From an uncultured Lachnoclostridium sp. (GTDB lineage Bacteria; Bacillota; Clostridia; Lachnospirales; Lachnospiraceae): DNA of 64,000 nucleotides. This document shows positions 51,491 through 59,576 of this stretch, piece by piece (the first letter of the stretch is position 1; the number at the start of each line of letters is the position of its first letter). A program made the translations under genes and the position numbers. The notes below the pieces were generated by a model. That model did not search any database and was not told the origin of the DNA. It saw nothing but the letters and a program-made list of their open reading frames with translations. The stretch is taken from assembly GCA_948330435.1 (NCBI GenBank), contig CAOJBY010000013.1, positions 43,994-107,993 of the forward strand, written 5' to 3'.

Positions 51491-52204
51491 TTAAGCATCT
51501 TTTCCCTTCCATGCATTTGGCAGGGCTTTTTGTTCTCTAATGCTGTAGTAACGGCAATCCCCAATGATTACATGATCCACAAGCCCGATACCCAAAAGTT
51601 CACCGCTCTGATAGATTCGCTCCGTCATCTTAATATCCTCCTGACTGGGCGTCGGATCCCCGCTTGGATGGTTGTGTACCAGAACCACATATACCGCATG
51701 AACCTCCAATGCTTCCAGAAAAATCTCCCTGGGAGATACCAAGGACGCATTTACAGTTCCTTTAAACATCAGCTTTTCCTTTAAAAGCCGATTCCTTGTA
51801 TCCAAAAACAGCACGATTAGCTGCTCTTGTTCTTCATAACGCAATTCCTCCATAAAATAGTCGGCGATGGTGTCAGGCTTTCCAAAGCAAAGCCGTTCTC
51901 CTGCTACCGACTTCGCCATCCGGGAAGCCAGTTCCGCTGCACATTTAAGCTGCACCGCCTTTACTTTCCCTACACCCTTTAGCTTTAAAAGACGCTCCAA
52001 GGGAATTCTCCCAAAACCTGATAACCCCTGATAACCTGGCTGATTCAGAATTCTTCCCGCCAGTTCACAGGCTGTCTCCCCAACGGTTCCTGTCCGCAAC
52101 ATCACTGCCAGGAGTTCTGTATCGGAAAGAGTTCCCGCCCCATGGGCCAGACATTTTTCGTAGGGACGTTCTCCCTCATATAATTCTTTCATCGTTGCCT
52201 TCAT
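51491..52204 (-). CDS. radC: RadC-family JAB-domain protein
   Basis: 237 residues. An N-terminal helix-hairpin-helix region (ERPYEKCLAHGAGTLSDTEL, LKLKGVGKVKAVQLKCAAEL) precedes the JAB1/MPN domain with HNHPSGDPTPSQED, the metal-binding H-x-H-x10-D motif. RadC lies in front of mreBCD in most Firmicutes. Its biochemical role remains unclear despite the repair-related name. It ends 33 bp before mreB. Confidence 0.93.
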   Translation of the reverse strand: MKATMKELYEGERPYEKCLAHGAGTLSDTELLAVMLRTGTVGETACELAGRILNQPGYQGLSGFGRIPLERLLKLKGVGKVKAVQLKCAAELASRMAKSVAGERLCFGKPDTIADYFMEELRYEEQEQLIVLFLDTRNRLLKEKLMFKGTVNASLVSPREIFLEALEVHAVYVVLVHNHPSGDPTPSQEDIKMTERIYQSGELLGIGLVDHVIIGDCRYYSIREQKALPNAWKGKDA

Positions 52205-52258
52205 TCGTTTTCCTTTCCGCTCTCCAGGCAGTCAGGTTTCCGAACCGGTCCACATTCT

Positions 52259-52510
52259 TTATAGCTTTCGGTAAATAATAATCGCAAGCACAACACCGAT
52301 AATGCTGGCAATAGAAATCTGAATTGTCAGGCCAAAAGTCAACACCAACAGCCCCAGATCCAGAACAACGGGACTCTCCAGCCCAAAACTCTGTCCATAA
52401 TTCAACCAGCTTAATCCTGATACACGAGCCGTCAGCATTCCGATAAATCCGCCAAGGACAATCCCTGACAGCAGCATAATCAGCAACACCCAGCCATTCT
52501 TCGACTTCAT
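52259..52510 (-). CDS. DUF4321-type small membrane protein
   Basis: 83 residues from the ATG at 52510 (GGAGGGGGTT before it; four more codons are open upstream). Two membrane segments: WVLLIMLLSGIVLGGFIGML and a second near residues 50-80 ending in IIGVVLAIIIYRKL. Length, opening and position before radC-mreB match the DUF4321 family of Clostridia, whose role is unknown. 54 bp separate it from radC, so it probably heads the transcript. Confidence 0.8.
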   Translation of the reverse strand: MKSKNGWVLLIMLLSGIVLGGFIGMLTARVSGLSWLNYGQSFGLESPVVLDLGLLVLTFGLTIQISIASIIGVVLAIIIYRKL

Positions 52511-52683
52511 AACCCCCTCCATCTTCCGCAGCTTATCCGGGCTTTCTCCCGGCCTAATCCATTTACATAATATTCACTTTCTGTAAACTTGTACCAATTC
52601 TCAGTATTAGGTCAACCTATATAATAGCATAAACAAAAACTCTTGTATAGAGAAGAAATCTTAAGTTTTTCTATCCTTTTTCG

Positions 52684-54306
52684 TCAGCCTTTGACATTTT
52701 CAGGCAATGTATATTTTGCGATCACTGCCTCAGCCGTCTTCATCCCATCCATAGCTGCCGAGGTGATGCCTCCAGCATAGCCTGCTCCCTCACCGCAGGG
52801 ATACAAGCCCTCTATGACACTTTCCATCTCCTGATTTCTGGGAATCTTTACCGGTGAAGAAGTACGGCTCTCCACACCGCTTAAAATAGAATCGCCCCTT
52901 GCAAAACCAGTCAAAATCTGCTCACAGCCCAAGATCCCTTCCTCCAAAGATGCAGCTAATTCTTTCGGAAAGATTCCCCTCACATCACCAAAGGTCCAGG
53001 CTCCCTTAATTGCAGGCTCCACATTGCCAAGGCTGCGACTTATAACCCCTTTCTGATAATCCTGAAAAAGCTGTACGGGAACGCTTCCCGCACCTGCTCT
53101 ATATGCCGCCTGCTCAAGCTTTCTCTGAAATTCCATACCGGAAAGCACATCGGTACCGTCAAAATCCTTAGGCCCAACCGTAACCACTATGGCACTATTT
53201 GCGTTGCGGCCGTCCCTTGCCTGATAACTCATACCATTGACTGCCAAAGCTTTCTCTTCTGACGATGCATTGACCACATAACCGCCTGGGCACATGCAGA
53301 AAGAGTAAACGCCTCGGCCTCCTGAGACCTTTCTGGTTACCTTATAGGCGGCAGCAGGAAGTTCTATTGGATATTCTGCCCCATATTGACTTAAATTAAT
53401 CATTTCCTGAGGATGTTCCATGCGAACTCCTACGGCAAATGCCTTGGGTTCCATAGGAATCCCCTTTTCTTTCAACATCCGAAAGGTGTCCCGGGCACTA
53501 TGGCCCAGAGCCAGAATTAAAACCTCTGTTTCCAGTTCATAGGTTACTTCTGTTCCTCCCTGCCTTTTTGCCACCTGGATGCCTTGCACCTGTCCCCCCT
53601 TAAGGGTCAGGTCTGTCATCTGGTTTTCAAAACGAATCTCCCCTCCCAATGCTTCAATCTGGCGGCGTATTTTTTCTACGATTCCAATAAGCACATCGGT
53701 TCCCAGATGGGGTTTATTCTGCCAGAGTATCTCCTCTGAAGCTCCGGCACCTACAAAAGCTTCCAACACCAGCCTGCTCCTGCCTGCCGTATCCTTTACA
53801 AGGGTGTTCAGCTTTCCATCGGAAAAGGTTCCGGCTCCGCCCTCCCCAAACTGCACATTGGACTCTACATCCAGTTGTCCCGTGCTCCAGAAATGCTCTA
53901 CAGCCTTTTTTCGCTGAAGTGCAGGCTTTCCCCGTTCCAGAATCAAGGGACAATAGCCTGCTTTGGCCAGCATCAGACCGCAGAACAGTCCTGCGGGACC
54001 GCTTCCTATGATAACGGGACGATGGTTTAAGGTTGCACTTCCCCGCTGAGGTAATTGATAGGCATGAACGTTGGCCCTGGCTGCTTTGGGATTCTTTGCC
54101 CGTTTTAAGACCCGTTCCTCTTCTTTCACCTGTACATCTATGGTATAAACATACTGAACTGGCCTTTTTCTGGCATCTATGGATTGCTTCCGCAACTCAT
54201 AAGAAAGCAGATTTTCCGGGGAAAGCTTGAGTTCTCTTAGAAGCTTTTGCTTAAGTTCTTCCTTTGTATGGCCCACAGGCAGTTTTACTTGTTGTATACG
54301 AATCAT
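52684..54306 (-). CDS. NAD(P)/FAD-dependent oxidoreductase (UDP-GlcNAc-type FAD family, Gid/HI0933-like long form)
   Basis: 540 residues from the ATG at 54306, which fits the family start MIRIQQVKLPVGHTKEELK. Residues 1-90 form a small N-terminal domain. FAD binding begins with VIIGSGPAGLFCGLMLAKAG near residue 100 (GxGxxG), then FGEGGAGTFSDGKLNT and GHSARDTFRMLKEKGIP. The C-terminal GAGYAGGITSAAMDGMKTAE is the closing FAD motif. Many Clostridia carry this protein annotated only as an FAD-dependent dehydrogenase; no substrate is known. It follows the HI0933-type flavoprotein by 55 bp, a gap containing a Repeat A end. Confidence 0.88.
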   Translation of the reverse strand: MIRIQQVKLPVGHTKEELKQKLLRELKLSPENLLSYELRKQSIDARKRPVQYVYTIDVQVKEEERVLKRAKNPKAARANVHAYQLPQRGSATLNHRPVIIGSGPAGLFCGLMLAKAGYCPLILERGKPALQRKKAVEHFWSTGQLDVESNVQFGEGGAGTFSDGKLNTLVKDTAGRSRLVLEAFVGAGASEEILWQNKPHLGTDVLIGIVEKIRRQIEALGGEIRFENQMTDLTLKGGQVQGIQVAKRQGGTEVTYELETEVLILALGHSARDTFRMLKEKGIPMEPKAFAVGVRMEHPQEMINLSQYGAEYPIELPAAAYKVTRKVSGGRGVYSFCMCPGGYVVNASSEEKALAVNGMSYQARDGRNANSAIVVTVGPKDFDGTDVLSGMEFQRKLEQAAYRAGAGSVPVQLFQDYQKGVISRSLGNVEPAIKGAWTFGDVRGIFPKELAASLEEGILGCEQILTGFARGDSILSGVESRTSSPVKIPRNQEMESVIEGLYPCGEGAGYAGGITSAAMDGMKTAEAVIAKYTLPENVKG

Positions 54307-54310
54307 AGTT

Positions 54311-54328
54311 CTTCCAATTCCGCAGTAT
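54311..54328 (-). repeat. Repeat A end before the flavoprotein gene
   Basis: The minus strand reads ATACTGCGGAATTGGAAG and then AACT before the ATG at 54306. It resembles the Repeat A end (TTACGGAACTGGAATA) with a few changes, in gene orientation and right at the start codon. Confidence 0.4.
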
Positions 54329-54361
54329 CGAAACAGATGTGGATACGAATACTGCTGTTGA

Positions 54362-55588
54362 TTATTTTTTAGTTTGAGCACTGTGAACGCCTGCCAGATA
54401 ACCGCTGGTCCAGGCCCACTGCAGATTGTAGCCGCCGCAGGCCCCATCAATATCCAAAAGCTCTCCGGCAAAATAAAGACCTGGCACCCGTTTGGATTCC
54501 ATGGTTTTTGACTCTACTTCTCTGGTATCCACACCTCCACAGCAAACTTGTGCCCGGTCAAAGCCATTGCTGGCCGATATCCTCACTTCAAAAGATATAC
54601 AGGCTGACCGTAACCGTTCACACTCTTCCCTGGTCAGTTCCCCTGCTCTTTTATTGCTCTTTATCTCTGCTCTCTTTAGAAGACAGTCCGCCATACTCTT
54701 TGGAAACAGCCCTGTCAAAAGCTGCAGGGCACTTTTATGGGCTCCTGTTTGGATGCGTTTCTCCAGAAAATCAGGAGCATCCTCCTTTTTAAGAAAGGGC
54801 AACAGATTTAAAACTGCCCAAACCTCTCTTCGTTCTTCCAGAGCTTTCACTCCATACCGGCTCACCTGAAAGATGGGAATTCCAGACAAACCATATTCCG
54901 TGAATTGAACCTCGCCGGTATCCTCTGCCAGAAGTTCTTTTCCGGAAAACAAAGCCACATGGGCCTCCATACGAAGTCCCTTTAATTTGGAAAAAATCAG
55001 ATCTTCGGATCGCAATTGAACCAAGGCAGGAAGTGGTTTTATGATGGAATGGCCCATGGACTTTGCCAAGCAAAAGCCGCTTCCATCTGAGCCGGTCTGT
55101 GGGGCTGCACAGGAACCGGCAGCGAGAATCAAAGCGTCCCCCTCATAGGTCCATCCCGGAGTTTCCACAAAAAAGCGTCCCTTTTCCTCGAAAATCCGTT
55201 CCACCCTTGTATTCAGGGCCAGCTTTACTTTCTGCTGCTCCGTCTCCATCCGCAGCACATCCACCACTGCGGATGCCTGATCACTGTAGGGGTAGAGATA
55301 GCCTTTTCGATCTCGAATCACAATCCCCAGTTCCTGAAAAAAATCAAGGGTTTCCGAAAGCCCGAAAGCAAAAAGGGCACTCTTTATAAAATCAGGAGAA
55401 CTTCCCCGATAATGGGACAATGCCTGATCCCGATTGGTTAGATTGCAACGCCCGTTACCTGTCACCAGAATCTTCTTCCCTACCTGCTTATTCTGCTCCA
55501 AAAGCGTTACCTTTGCCCCTGCCCTTGCTGCAGAGATAGCTGCCATCAAACCTGCAGCTCCTCCTCCTACAACCAACACGTGTTTCAT
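54362..55588 (-). CDS. HI0933/BaiN-family flavoprotein
   Basis: 408 residues. The opening VLVVGGGAAGLMAAISAARA binds FAD; VTGNGRCNLTNRDQALSHY is the family signature, followed by ILAAGSCAAPQTGSDGSGF and the ending LDIDGACGGYNLQWAWTSGY. Family members include BaiN of bile-acid 7-dehydroxylation, but most are uncharacterised NAD(P)/FAD oxidoreductases; no bile-acid genes are here. It overlaps the YnbB-type gene by 4 bp. Confidence 0.9.
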   Translation of the reverse strand: MKHVLVVGGGAAGLMAAISAARAGAKVTLLEQNKQVGKKILVTGNGRCNLTNRDQALSHYRGSSPDFIKSALFAFGLSETLDFFQELGIVIRDRKGYLYPYSDQASAVVDVLRMETEQQKVKLALNTRVERIFEEKGRFFVETPGWTYEGDALILAAGSCAAPQTGSDGSGFCLAKSMGHSIIKPLPALVQLRSEDLIFSKLKGLRMEAHVALFSGKELLAEDTGEVQFTEYGLSGIPIFQVSRYGVKALEERREVWAVLNLLPFLKKEDAPDFLEKRIQTGAHKSALQLLTGLFPKSMADCLLKRAEIKSNKRAGELTREECERLRSACISFEVRISASNGFDRAQVCCGGVDTREVESKTMESKRVPGLYFAGELLDIDGACGGYNLQWAWTSGYLAGVHSAQTKK

Positions 55589-56868
55589 AATTCTACAATT
55601 CCTGCTTCATAAAGCTTCTGCAACGACATCAGAATCCCAAACTTTGCATGCTGCCAGGTCAGCCCGCCCTGGAAGTACACTGCATAGGGCAGCTTAATGG
55701 GGCCGTCCGCTGACAGCTCAATGGAAGAACCCTGGACAAAAGCTCCTGCTGCCATAATCACATCACTGTCATATCCGGGCATGGCCCAGGGCTCTGGTGT
55801 CACATAACTGTCTACGGGGGCTGCCGCCTGAATTCCCTTACAGAATGCGATCACGCCCTCCGGGGTTCCAAAGGTCACGGCCTGAATAATGTCGTGACGG
55901 CTCTCTCTGCCATTTGGTATAACGGGAAAGCCCAGCTTCTCATAAATATTCGCCGCAAAAATGGCTCCTTTCAAAGCACCTCCTACCACGGTAGGTGCCA
56001 GGAACAATCCCTGATAAAAGCTGGTCATCACACCCAGGGATGCCCCTACTTCTTTTCCAAGGCCGGGAGAGGTCAGGCGGTAGGCCGCACGCTCCACATA
56101 TTCCTCTTTCCCTGCAATATAACCGCCGATAGGTGCCAGACCGCCGCCGGGATTCTTGATGAGGGAGCCTACACAAAGATCCGCCCCTACATCCGTAGGC
56201 TCGATCCGTTCCACGAATTCCCCATAGCAGTTATCCACCATACAGATGACATCCGGTTTTCGCTCTTTGATAAAGGAAATAAGCTCCCCGATTCGTTTTA
56301 CAGAAAGGGTGGGCCTGGTCTGGTAACCCTTGGAACGCTGTATCGTCACCAGACGGGTCCTCTCATTTAACGCCTTTTCAATGGCCGGATAGTCAAAGCT
56401 TCCATCCTCCATAAGATCCACCTGACGATAAGTGACACCGTATTCCGCCAGGGAACCGATGGAGGGACGGATTCCGATGACTTCCTCCAGAGTATCGTAG
56501 GGCTTGCCCACAGGAGAAAGCAACTCATCCCCCGGCCTTAAGTTACCGGAAAGAGCCACTGCCAAAGCATGGGTACCGCAGGCAATCTGGGGACGTACCA
56601 GGGCCGCTTCCGTATGAAATACATCCGCATATACATCCTCCAGCTTGTCCCGGCCCAGATCGTTGTAGCCATAGCCGCTGGTAGCTGCAAAGCAGGCTGC
56701 TTCCACACGGTTTTTCTGCATGGCATGGAGAACTTTCATCTGATTATACTCTACATTTTCTTCTATGGCATCAAAGCGTTTCTTTAATTCCGCCTCCACC
56801 TGGGAGCCAAAGGATAAAACTCTTTCGCTAATTCCCATTTCTTTATAAAGACTTGCTGTTTCTTTCAT
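55585..56868 (-). CDS. YnbB-type PLP enzyme (methionine gamma-lyase/aluminium resistance family)
   Basis: 427 residues of the cystathionine beta/gamma-lyase fold. Marks: ATSGYGYNDLGRDKLEDVYA, RPQIACGTHALAVALSGNL, ICMVDNCYGEFVERIEPTD, and the PLP lysine in GSLIKNPGGGLAPIGGYIAG near residue 240. It lies directly downstream of miaA, as ynbB does near hfq-miaA in Bacillus. Annotated in other genomes as an aluminium-resistance protein or methionine gamma-lyase family; the reaction is not proven. Confidence 0.9.
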   Translation of the reverse strand: MKETASLYKEMGISERVLSFGSQVEAELKKRFDAIEENVEYNQMKVLHAMQKNRVEAACFAATSGYGYNDLGRDKLEDVYADVFHTEAALVRPQIACGTHALAVALSGNLRPGDELLSPVGKPYDTLEEVIGIRPSIGSLAEYGVTYRQVDLMEDGSFDYPAIEKALNERTRLVTIQRSKGYQTRPTLSVKRIGELISFIKERKPDVICMVDNCYGEFVERIEPTDVGADLCVGSLIKNPGGGLAPIGGYIAGKEEYVERAAYRLTSPGLGKEVGASLGVMTSFYQGLFLAPTVVGGALKGAIFAANIYEKLGFPVIPNGRESRHDIIQAVTFGTPEGVIAFCKGIQAAAPVDSYVTPEPWAMPGYDSDVIMAAGAFVQGSSIELSADGPIKLPYAVYFQGGLTWQHAKFGILMSLQKLYEAGIVEL

Positions 56869-56946
56869 TGGGTACGCTCCATTCTATTGTTTCATTGTAT
56901 AGTCAAAATCTTTGCAAAGCCTGCCACTAACCTTCTGACAGCCTTT

Positions 56947-57894
56947 TTAGGAAATAATTTCTCTTTCTTTTAAAACATTCAGAATATAATTAAGGATGTC
57001 TTCCTCTCTATCCTGAAAATCTGGCTTATTTAACCAGATGACATCCCTCTCCCGGCGAAACCAGGTAAGCTGACGCTTAGCAAAATGTCTCGTGTCACGC
57101 TTCAGAATCCGAACCGCCTCCGAAAAACTGATTTCTCCATCCAGATAGGTAAGCATTTCTTTATAGCCCAGCCCCTGCATGGATACCATTCCCCGGTTTA
57201 AGCCCCTGGCTTTCAGAGCCTGTACCTCTTTAAGCAGTCCCTCCTCAATCATCCCATCCACTCTGTCATCAATTCGTTTATAAATCTGCTCCCTCTCGTG
57301 ATTCAGGACAAAATAGGCTGCATTGTAAGGACTTTCTTTCTGCTGCTGAACCTCATTGTGATCCGAGATTCGCTTTCCGGTCAAGCGATAATATTCCAGG
57401 GCACGGATGACCCGTTTTCTATTATTGGGGTGAATCTGCTCTGCGGACTTTGGATCTGCTTCCTTTAATAACTGGTGAAGTGCCTCTGCTCCTTTCTCTG
57501 TGGCAAAGGCTTCTAACTCTGCCCGAAGCTCTGCATTTTCTTCATTTTCCGTAAAATCAATATCATAGAGAAGTGCCTGAATGTAAAAGCCGGTTCCTCC
57601 GACCACAATGGGAATCCGATTTCTCTCATAAATCTTTTCCATGGCTTCCTTTGCCAGACTTTGAAAACGGACAACATGGAAGTCATCTGTCGGATCCAGA
57701 ATATCAATCAAGTGATGCGGAACCCCCTCCATCTCTTCCGGCCGTATTTTCGCCGAACCTATGTCCATATGGCGGTAGACCTGCATGGAGTCTGCGGATA
57801 TAATTTCTCCGTCGATGGCCTTTGCCAGAGCAATGGAAAGCTTTGTTTTCCCTACGGCCGTGGGACCGGTTAGAATTACCAATGGCTGCTTCAT
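56947..57894 (-). CDS. miaA: tRNA dimethylallyltransferase
   Basis: 315 residues from the ATG at 57894 (AGGAGAACACC before it); the frame is open far upstream, but that part overlaps the Repeat B palindrome and is not coding. ILTGPTAVGKTKLSIALA is the P-loop, ISADSMQVYRHMDIGSAKI the next block, VVGGTGFYIQALLYDIDF follows, and the C-terminal RQLTWFRRERDVIWL closes the enzyme. It adds dimethylallyl to A37 of tRNAs reading UNN codons. It lies 78 bp upstream of the YnbB-type gene. No mutL is next to it in the window. Confidence 0.95.
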   Translation of the reverse strand: MKQPLVILTGPTAVGKTKLSIALAKAIDGEIISADSMQVYRHMDIGSAKIRPEEMEGVPHHLIDILDPTDDFHVVRFQSLAKEAMEKIYERNRIPIVVGGTGFYIQALLYDIDFTENEENAELRAELEAFATEKGAEALHQLLKEADPKSAEQIHPNNRKRVIRALEYYRLTGKRISDHNEVQQQKESPYNAAYFVLNHEREQIYKRIDDRVDGMIEEGLLKEVQALKARGLNRGMVSMQGLGYKEMLTYLDGEISFSEAVRILKRDTRHFAKRQLTWFRRERDVIWLNKPDFQDREEDILNYILNVLKEREIIS

Positions 57895-57970
57895 GGTGTT
57901 CTCCTGCTTTTCTGTAACATCTGCTTTATTATAGTGAATGCTGTTGGGATTTGCAAGAGAAAGAAGTAGA

Positions 57971-58247
57971 AACATTTCAGACGGGCAGCGGCAGCGTGTG
58001 GGCAGGCTTTTCCATATCCCCAGCAATAAGGAATCCTCCCGCCTTGCGGGTCCCTCCTTATCACAACGGTTCGGACGGTACACGAACACGCCGTCTGTTT
58101 CTGACGGACATTATCCTGGAATCTTTGAAGAAATTATATATTTTTTGAGATAATCTCCGTCCAAATCAGACAGCATGTTCGTGAACAGCCGGACACCTGA
58201 TATTGGAAAAGCCTGCCCACACGCTGCCGCTGCCCGTCTGAAATGTT
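57971..58247. repeat. Repeat B: large palindromic element
   Basis: The arms 57971-58014 and 58204-58247 are perfect inverted copies of 44 bp, each beginning AACATTTCAGACGGGCAGCG. Pairing continues inward with mismatches and one insertion on the left side: GTACACGAACACGCCGTCTG on one side corresponds to GTTCACGAACATGCTGTCTG on the other. The centre is an AT-rich stretch near 58112-58152. The left side also holds a small hairpin (TCCTCCCGCCTTGCGGGTCC region). It fills most of the 456-bp gap between miaA and the XRE gene. The open frame across it has no ribosome site and I do not treat it as a gene. Confidence 0.85.
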
Positions 58248-58283
58248 GCAAAATTTATCGTGTAAAATTTATGGAAAGTTTGC

Positions 58284-58332
58284 TTGACATTTTGCTTCAG
58301 GCGTTGTATTTTAATAATGTAAAGTATACTTT
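58284..58332 (+). promoter_or_regulatory. Promoter and palindromic operator of the XRE gene
   Basis: TTGACA at 58284-58289, a 17-bp spacer and TATTTT at 58307-58312. The perfect 12-bp palindrome AAAGTATACTTT at 58321-58332 lies over the expected start of transcription, the right place for autorepression by the small regulator that follows. A second copy of its half, ATGGAAAGTTT, lies at 58271-58281, upstream of the -35. Confidence 0.7.
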
Positions 58333-58350
58333 CCATCAGGAGGATTTGTT

Positions 58351-58557
58351 TTGAAAAACCGTTTGGAAGAAATCCGAAAGGAACGAGGTATTACCCAGGA
58401 GGAGCTGGCCGCCATCCTGGAGGTATCCAGGCAGACCATCGGCTCGTTGGAAAATGGGCGGTATAATCCGTCGATTCTTCTGGCCTTTAAGATCGCCCGG
58501 TACTTTCAGATGCCGATTGAAGAAATATTTATATATGAAGAAACAGCAATATCCTGA
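58351..58557 (+). CDS. Small XRE-family helix-turn-helix regulator (YozG/YgzD type)
   Basis: 68 residues, nearly all one HTH domain: NRLEEIRKERGITQEELAAI, then LEVSRQTIGSLENGRYNPSI and the tail FKIARYFQMPIEEIFIYEE. The TTG at 58351 has AGGAGGA seven bases upstream and is the clear start. Such regulators, with the SRQTIGSLENGRYNPS recognition helix, usually precede a small membrane protein gene; here that partner (59004-59426) lies 446 bp away, separated by repeats. Likely a repressor of its own promoter. Confidence 0.88.
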   Translation: MKNRLEEIRKERGITQEELAAILEVSRQTIGSLENGRYNPSILLAFKIARYFQMPIEEIFIYEETAIS

Positions 58558-58712
58558 CAGTGCCAGAACAATTTATGGACACCTGCTTTTGTGGACGGAA
58601 ATTGTTCTAGATAAGTGGTGCTGGAAAGGATATTGCGAAACTGGAATCAGTAATATCCCGGAAATTGATTTAGTCTAAGGCGTACTTTGGGGGATATTAC
58701 GGGACTGGAATA
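58558..58712 (+). repeat. Repeat A, two tandem divergent copies
   Basis: Directly after the XRE stop comes a diverged copy (AACAATTTATGGACACCTGC, later GGATATTGCGAAACTGGAAT). It joins without a gap a shortened copy, CAGTAATATCCCGGAAATTG to GGATATTACGGGACTGGAAT, that has lost the hairpin half. The head-to-tail junction GGAAT/CAGTAATAT shows that the units can stack. Confidence 0.75.
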
Positions 58713-58874
58713 GTCCAGCTAAGAAATGTCAAGTATTTTTGACTAAATTTTCTGCTGGACGGTAAAGTCGCAAATATGCACGAGAGGAACTTTCATGAGT
58801 GCCCTTTCGAATGAAAGTTTCTCTCATTACATGTGCATCGAAGTGACTTTGCCCTTTAGTACCGTTGCGTAGCA
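58713..58874. repeat. Structured non-coding segment with nested hairpins
   Basis: GTCCAGC (58713-58719) pairs with GCTGGAC (58754-58760), with GTCAA/TTGAC inside. A second, long hairpin spans 58759-58865: ACGGTA/TACCGT at the base, then GGTAAAGTC/GACTTTGCC, ATGCAC/GTGCAT, and AACTTTCAT/ATGAAAGTT at the tip. A small GTTGC/GCAAC hairpin follows. No open frame with a ribosome site crosses it. It may be a third repeat type or a small RNA; I cannot name it. Confidence 0.6.
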
Positions 58875-58882
58875 ACTTTAAA

Positions 58883-58992
58883 TCAGTAATATCCCGCGAA
58901 GTGCACAAATCGATTTACGGACACATGCACTTGTGGCCGGAAATTGATTTAGTCTAAGGTGTACTTTGGGGGATATTACGGGACTGGAATAG
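58883..58992 (+). repeat. Repeat A, complete copy (leader of the 140-residue membrane protein)
   Basis: TCAGTAATATCCCGCGAAGT at the start, the inner pair AAATCGATTTACGG / CCGGAAATTGATTT, and the end GGATATTACGGGACTGGAAT followed directly by AGGAGGATAAGAC and the ATG at 59004. It is nearly identical to copy 1 at 13927 read from the other strand. Confidence 0.85.
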
Positions 58993-59003
58993 GAGGATAA
59001 GAC

Positions 59004-59426
59004 ATGAATCAAAAAAAGAAAAAGACCTTACTGATCCTTGGCATCATAGCCAGCTTAATTTTGCAATTTATCGGAATCTTCTTAGGTTCGGAGGATCGGC
59101 GTATTGTAAGCGGTATCTGCCTTACAATTTATGTCCTGCTCTACACCTTATGTATCAACAAATTGTCCCGTATGTCCCGAAAAGCGGAGTTTCCCGAAGC
59201 AGTCCGCCAGGAGGAGATTGAATTTCACGATGAACGCAATACCCAGATCCGCAACCGTGCCAAAGCCAGAACAAGCGACATCACCCGCTGGGTGATCATA
59301 GCACTTGTCTGGGTGAACTATATGGTACGGGGAGCCTGGTGGATGACGCTGGCCCTTTCCGGAGTATTTCTACTGATGTATATACTGGACTTTTGCTATA
59401 CGGAGAAGTATCAGAATGAGATGTAG
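59004..59426 (+). CDS. Small membrane protein paired with the XRE regulator
   Basis: 140 residues. Four membrane segments in two hairpins: LLILGIIASLILQFIGIFLG and SGICLTIYVLLYTLCI, then a charged cytoplasmic loop with EEIEFHDERNTQIRNRAKAR, then WVIIALVWVNYM and TLALSGVFLLMYILDF. The DERN motif in the loop is typical of membrane proteins that accompany YozG-type regulators in Firmicutes. Function unknown. AGGAGGA is supplied at the end of Repeat A. It is convergent with the ABC ATPase gene. Confidence 0.75.
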   Translation: MNQKKKKTLLILGIIASLILQFIGIFLGSEDRRIVSGICLTIYVLLYTLCINKLSRMSRKAEFPEAVRQEEIEFHDERNTQIRNRAKARTSDITRWVIIALVWVNYMVRGAWWMTLALSGVFLLMYILDFCYTEKYQNEM

Positions 59427-59503
59427 TCAAATACCCGGCAGCAAACTGCGGGAATAAACATGAAACAAATGCCCTACAAAGGATCCTCTCTCAAAACGCA
59501 GCC

Positions 59504-59575
59504 GTTCAGACGGGGTACGGCAAAACCGGATATCGGAAATGGCCAAGAACCGGTTTTGCCGTACCCCGTCTGAAC
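59504..59575. repeat. Repeat B-related perfect hairpin
   Basis: Arms 59504-59529 and 59550-59575 are perfect 26-bp inverted copies (GTTCAGACGGGGTACGGCAA outward end), loop of 20 bases including ATATCGGAAA. The TTCAGACGGG start and the ATATCGGAAA (reverse TTTCCGATAT) are shared with Repeat B. It lies between convergent genes, its end 1 bp from the ATPase stop, and may also act as a two-way terminator although no T-run follows. Confidence 0.8.
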
Positions 59576-59576
59576 T

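Noticed and set aside
54362..55588. A bile-acid enzyme (BaiN) call
   Set aside because: The similarity is family-wide; no other bile-acid genes are present, so only the flavoprotein family is claimed.
57938..58153. A 71-codon open frame, and the long 5' extension of the miaA frame, across the palindrome
   Set aside because: Both lie in Repeat B, have no ribosome site and no protein-like sequence; miaA clearly begins at 57894.
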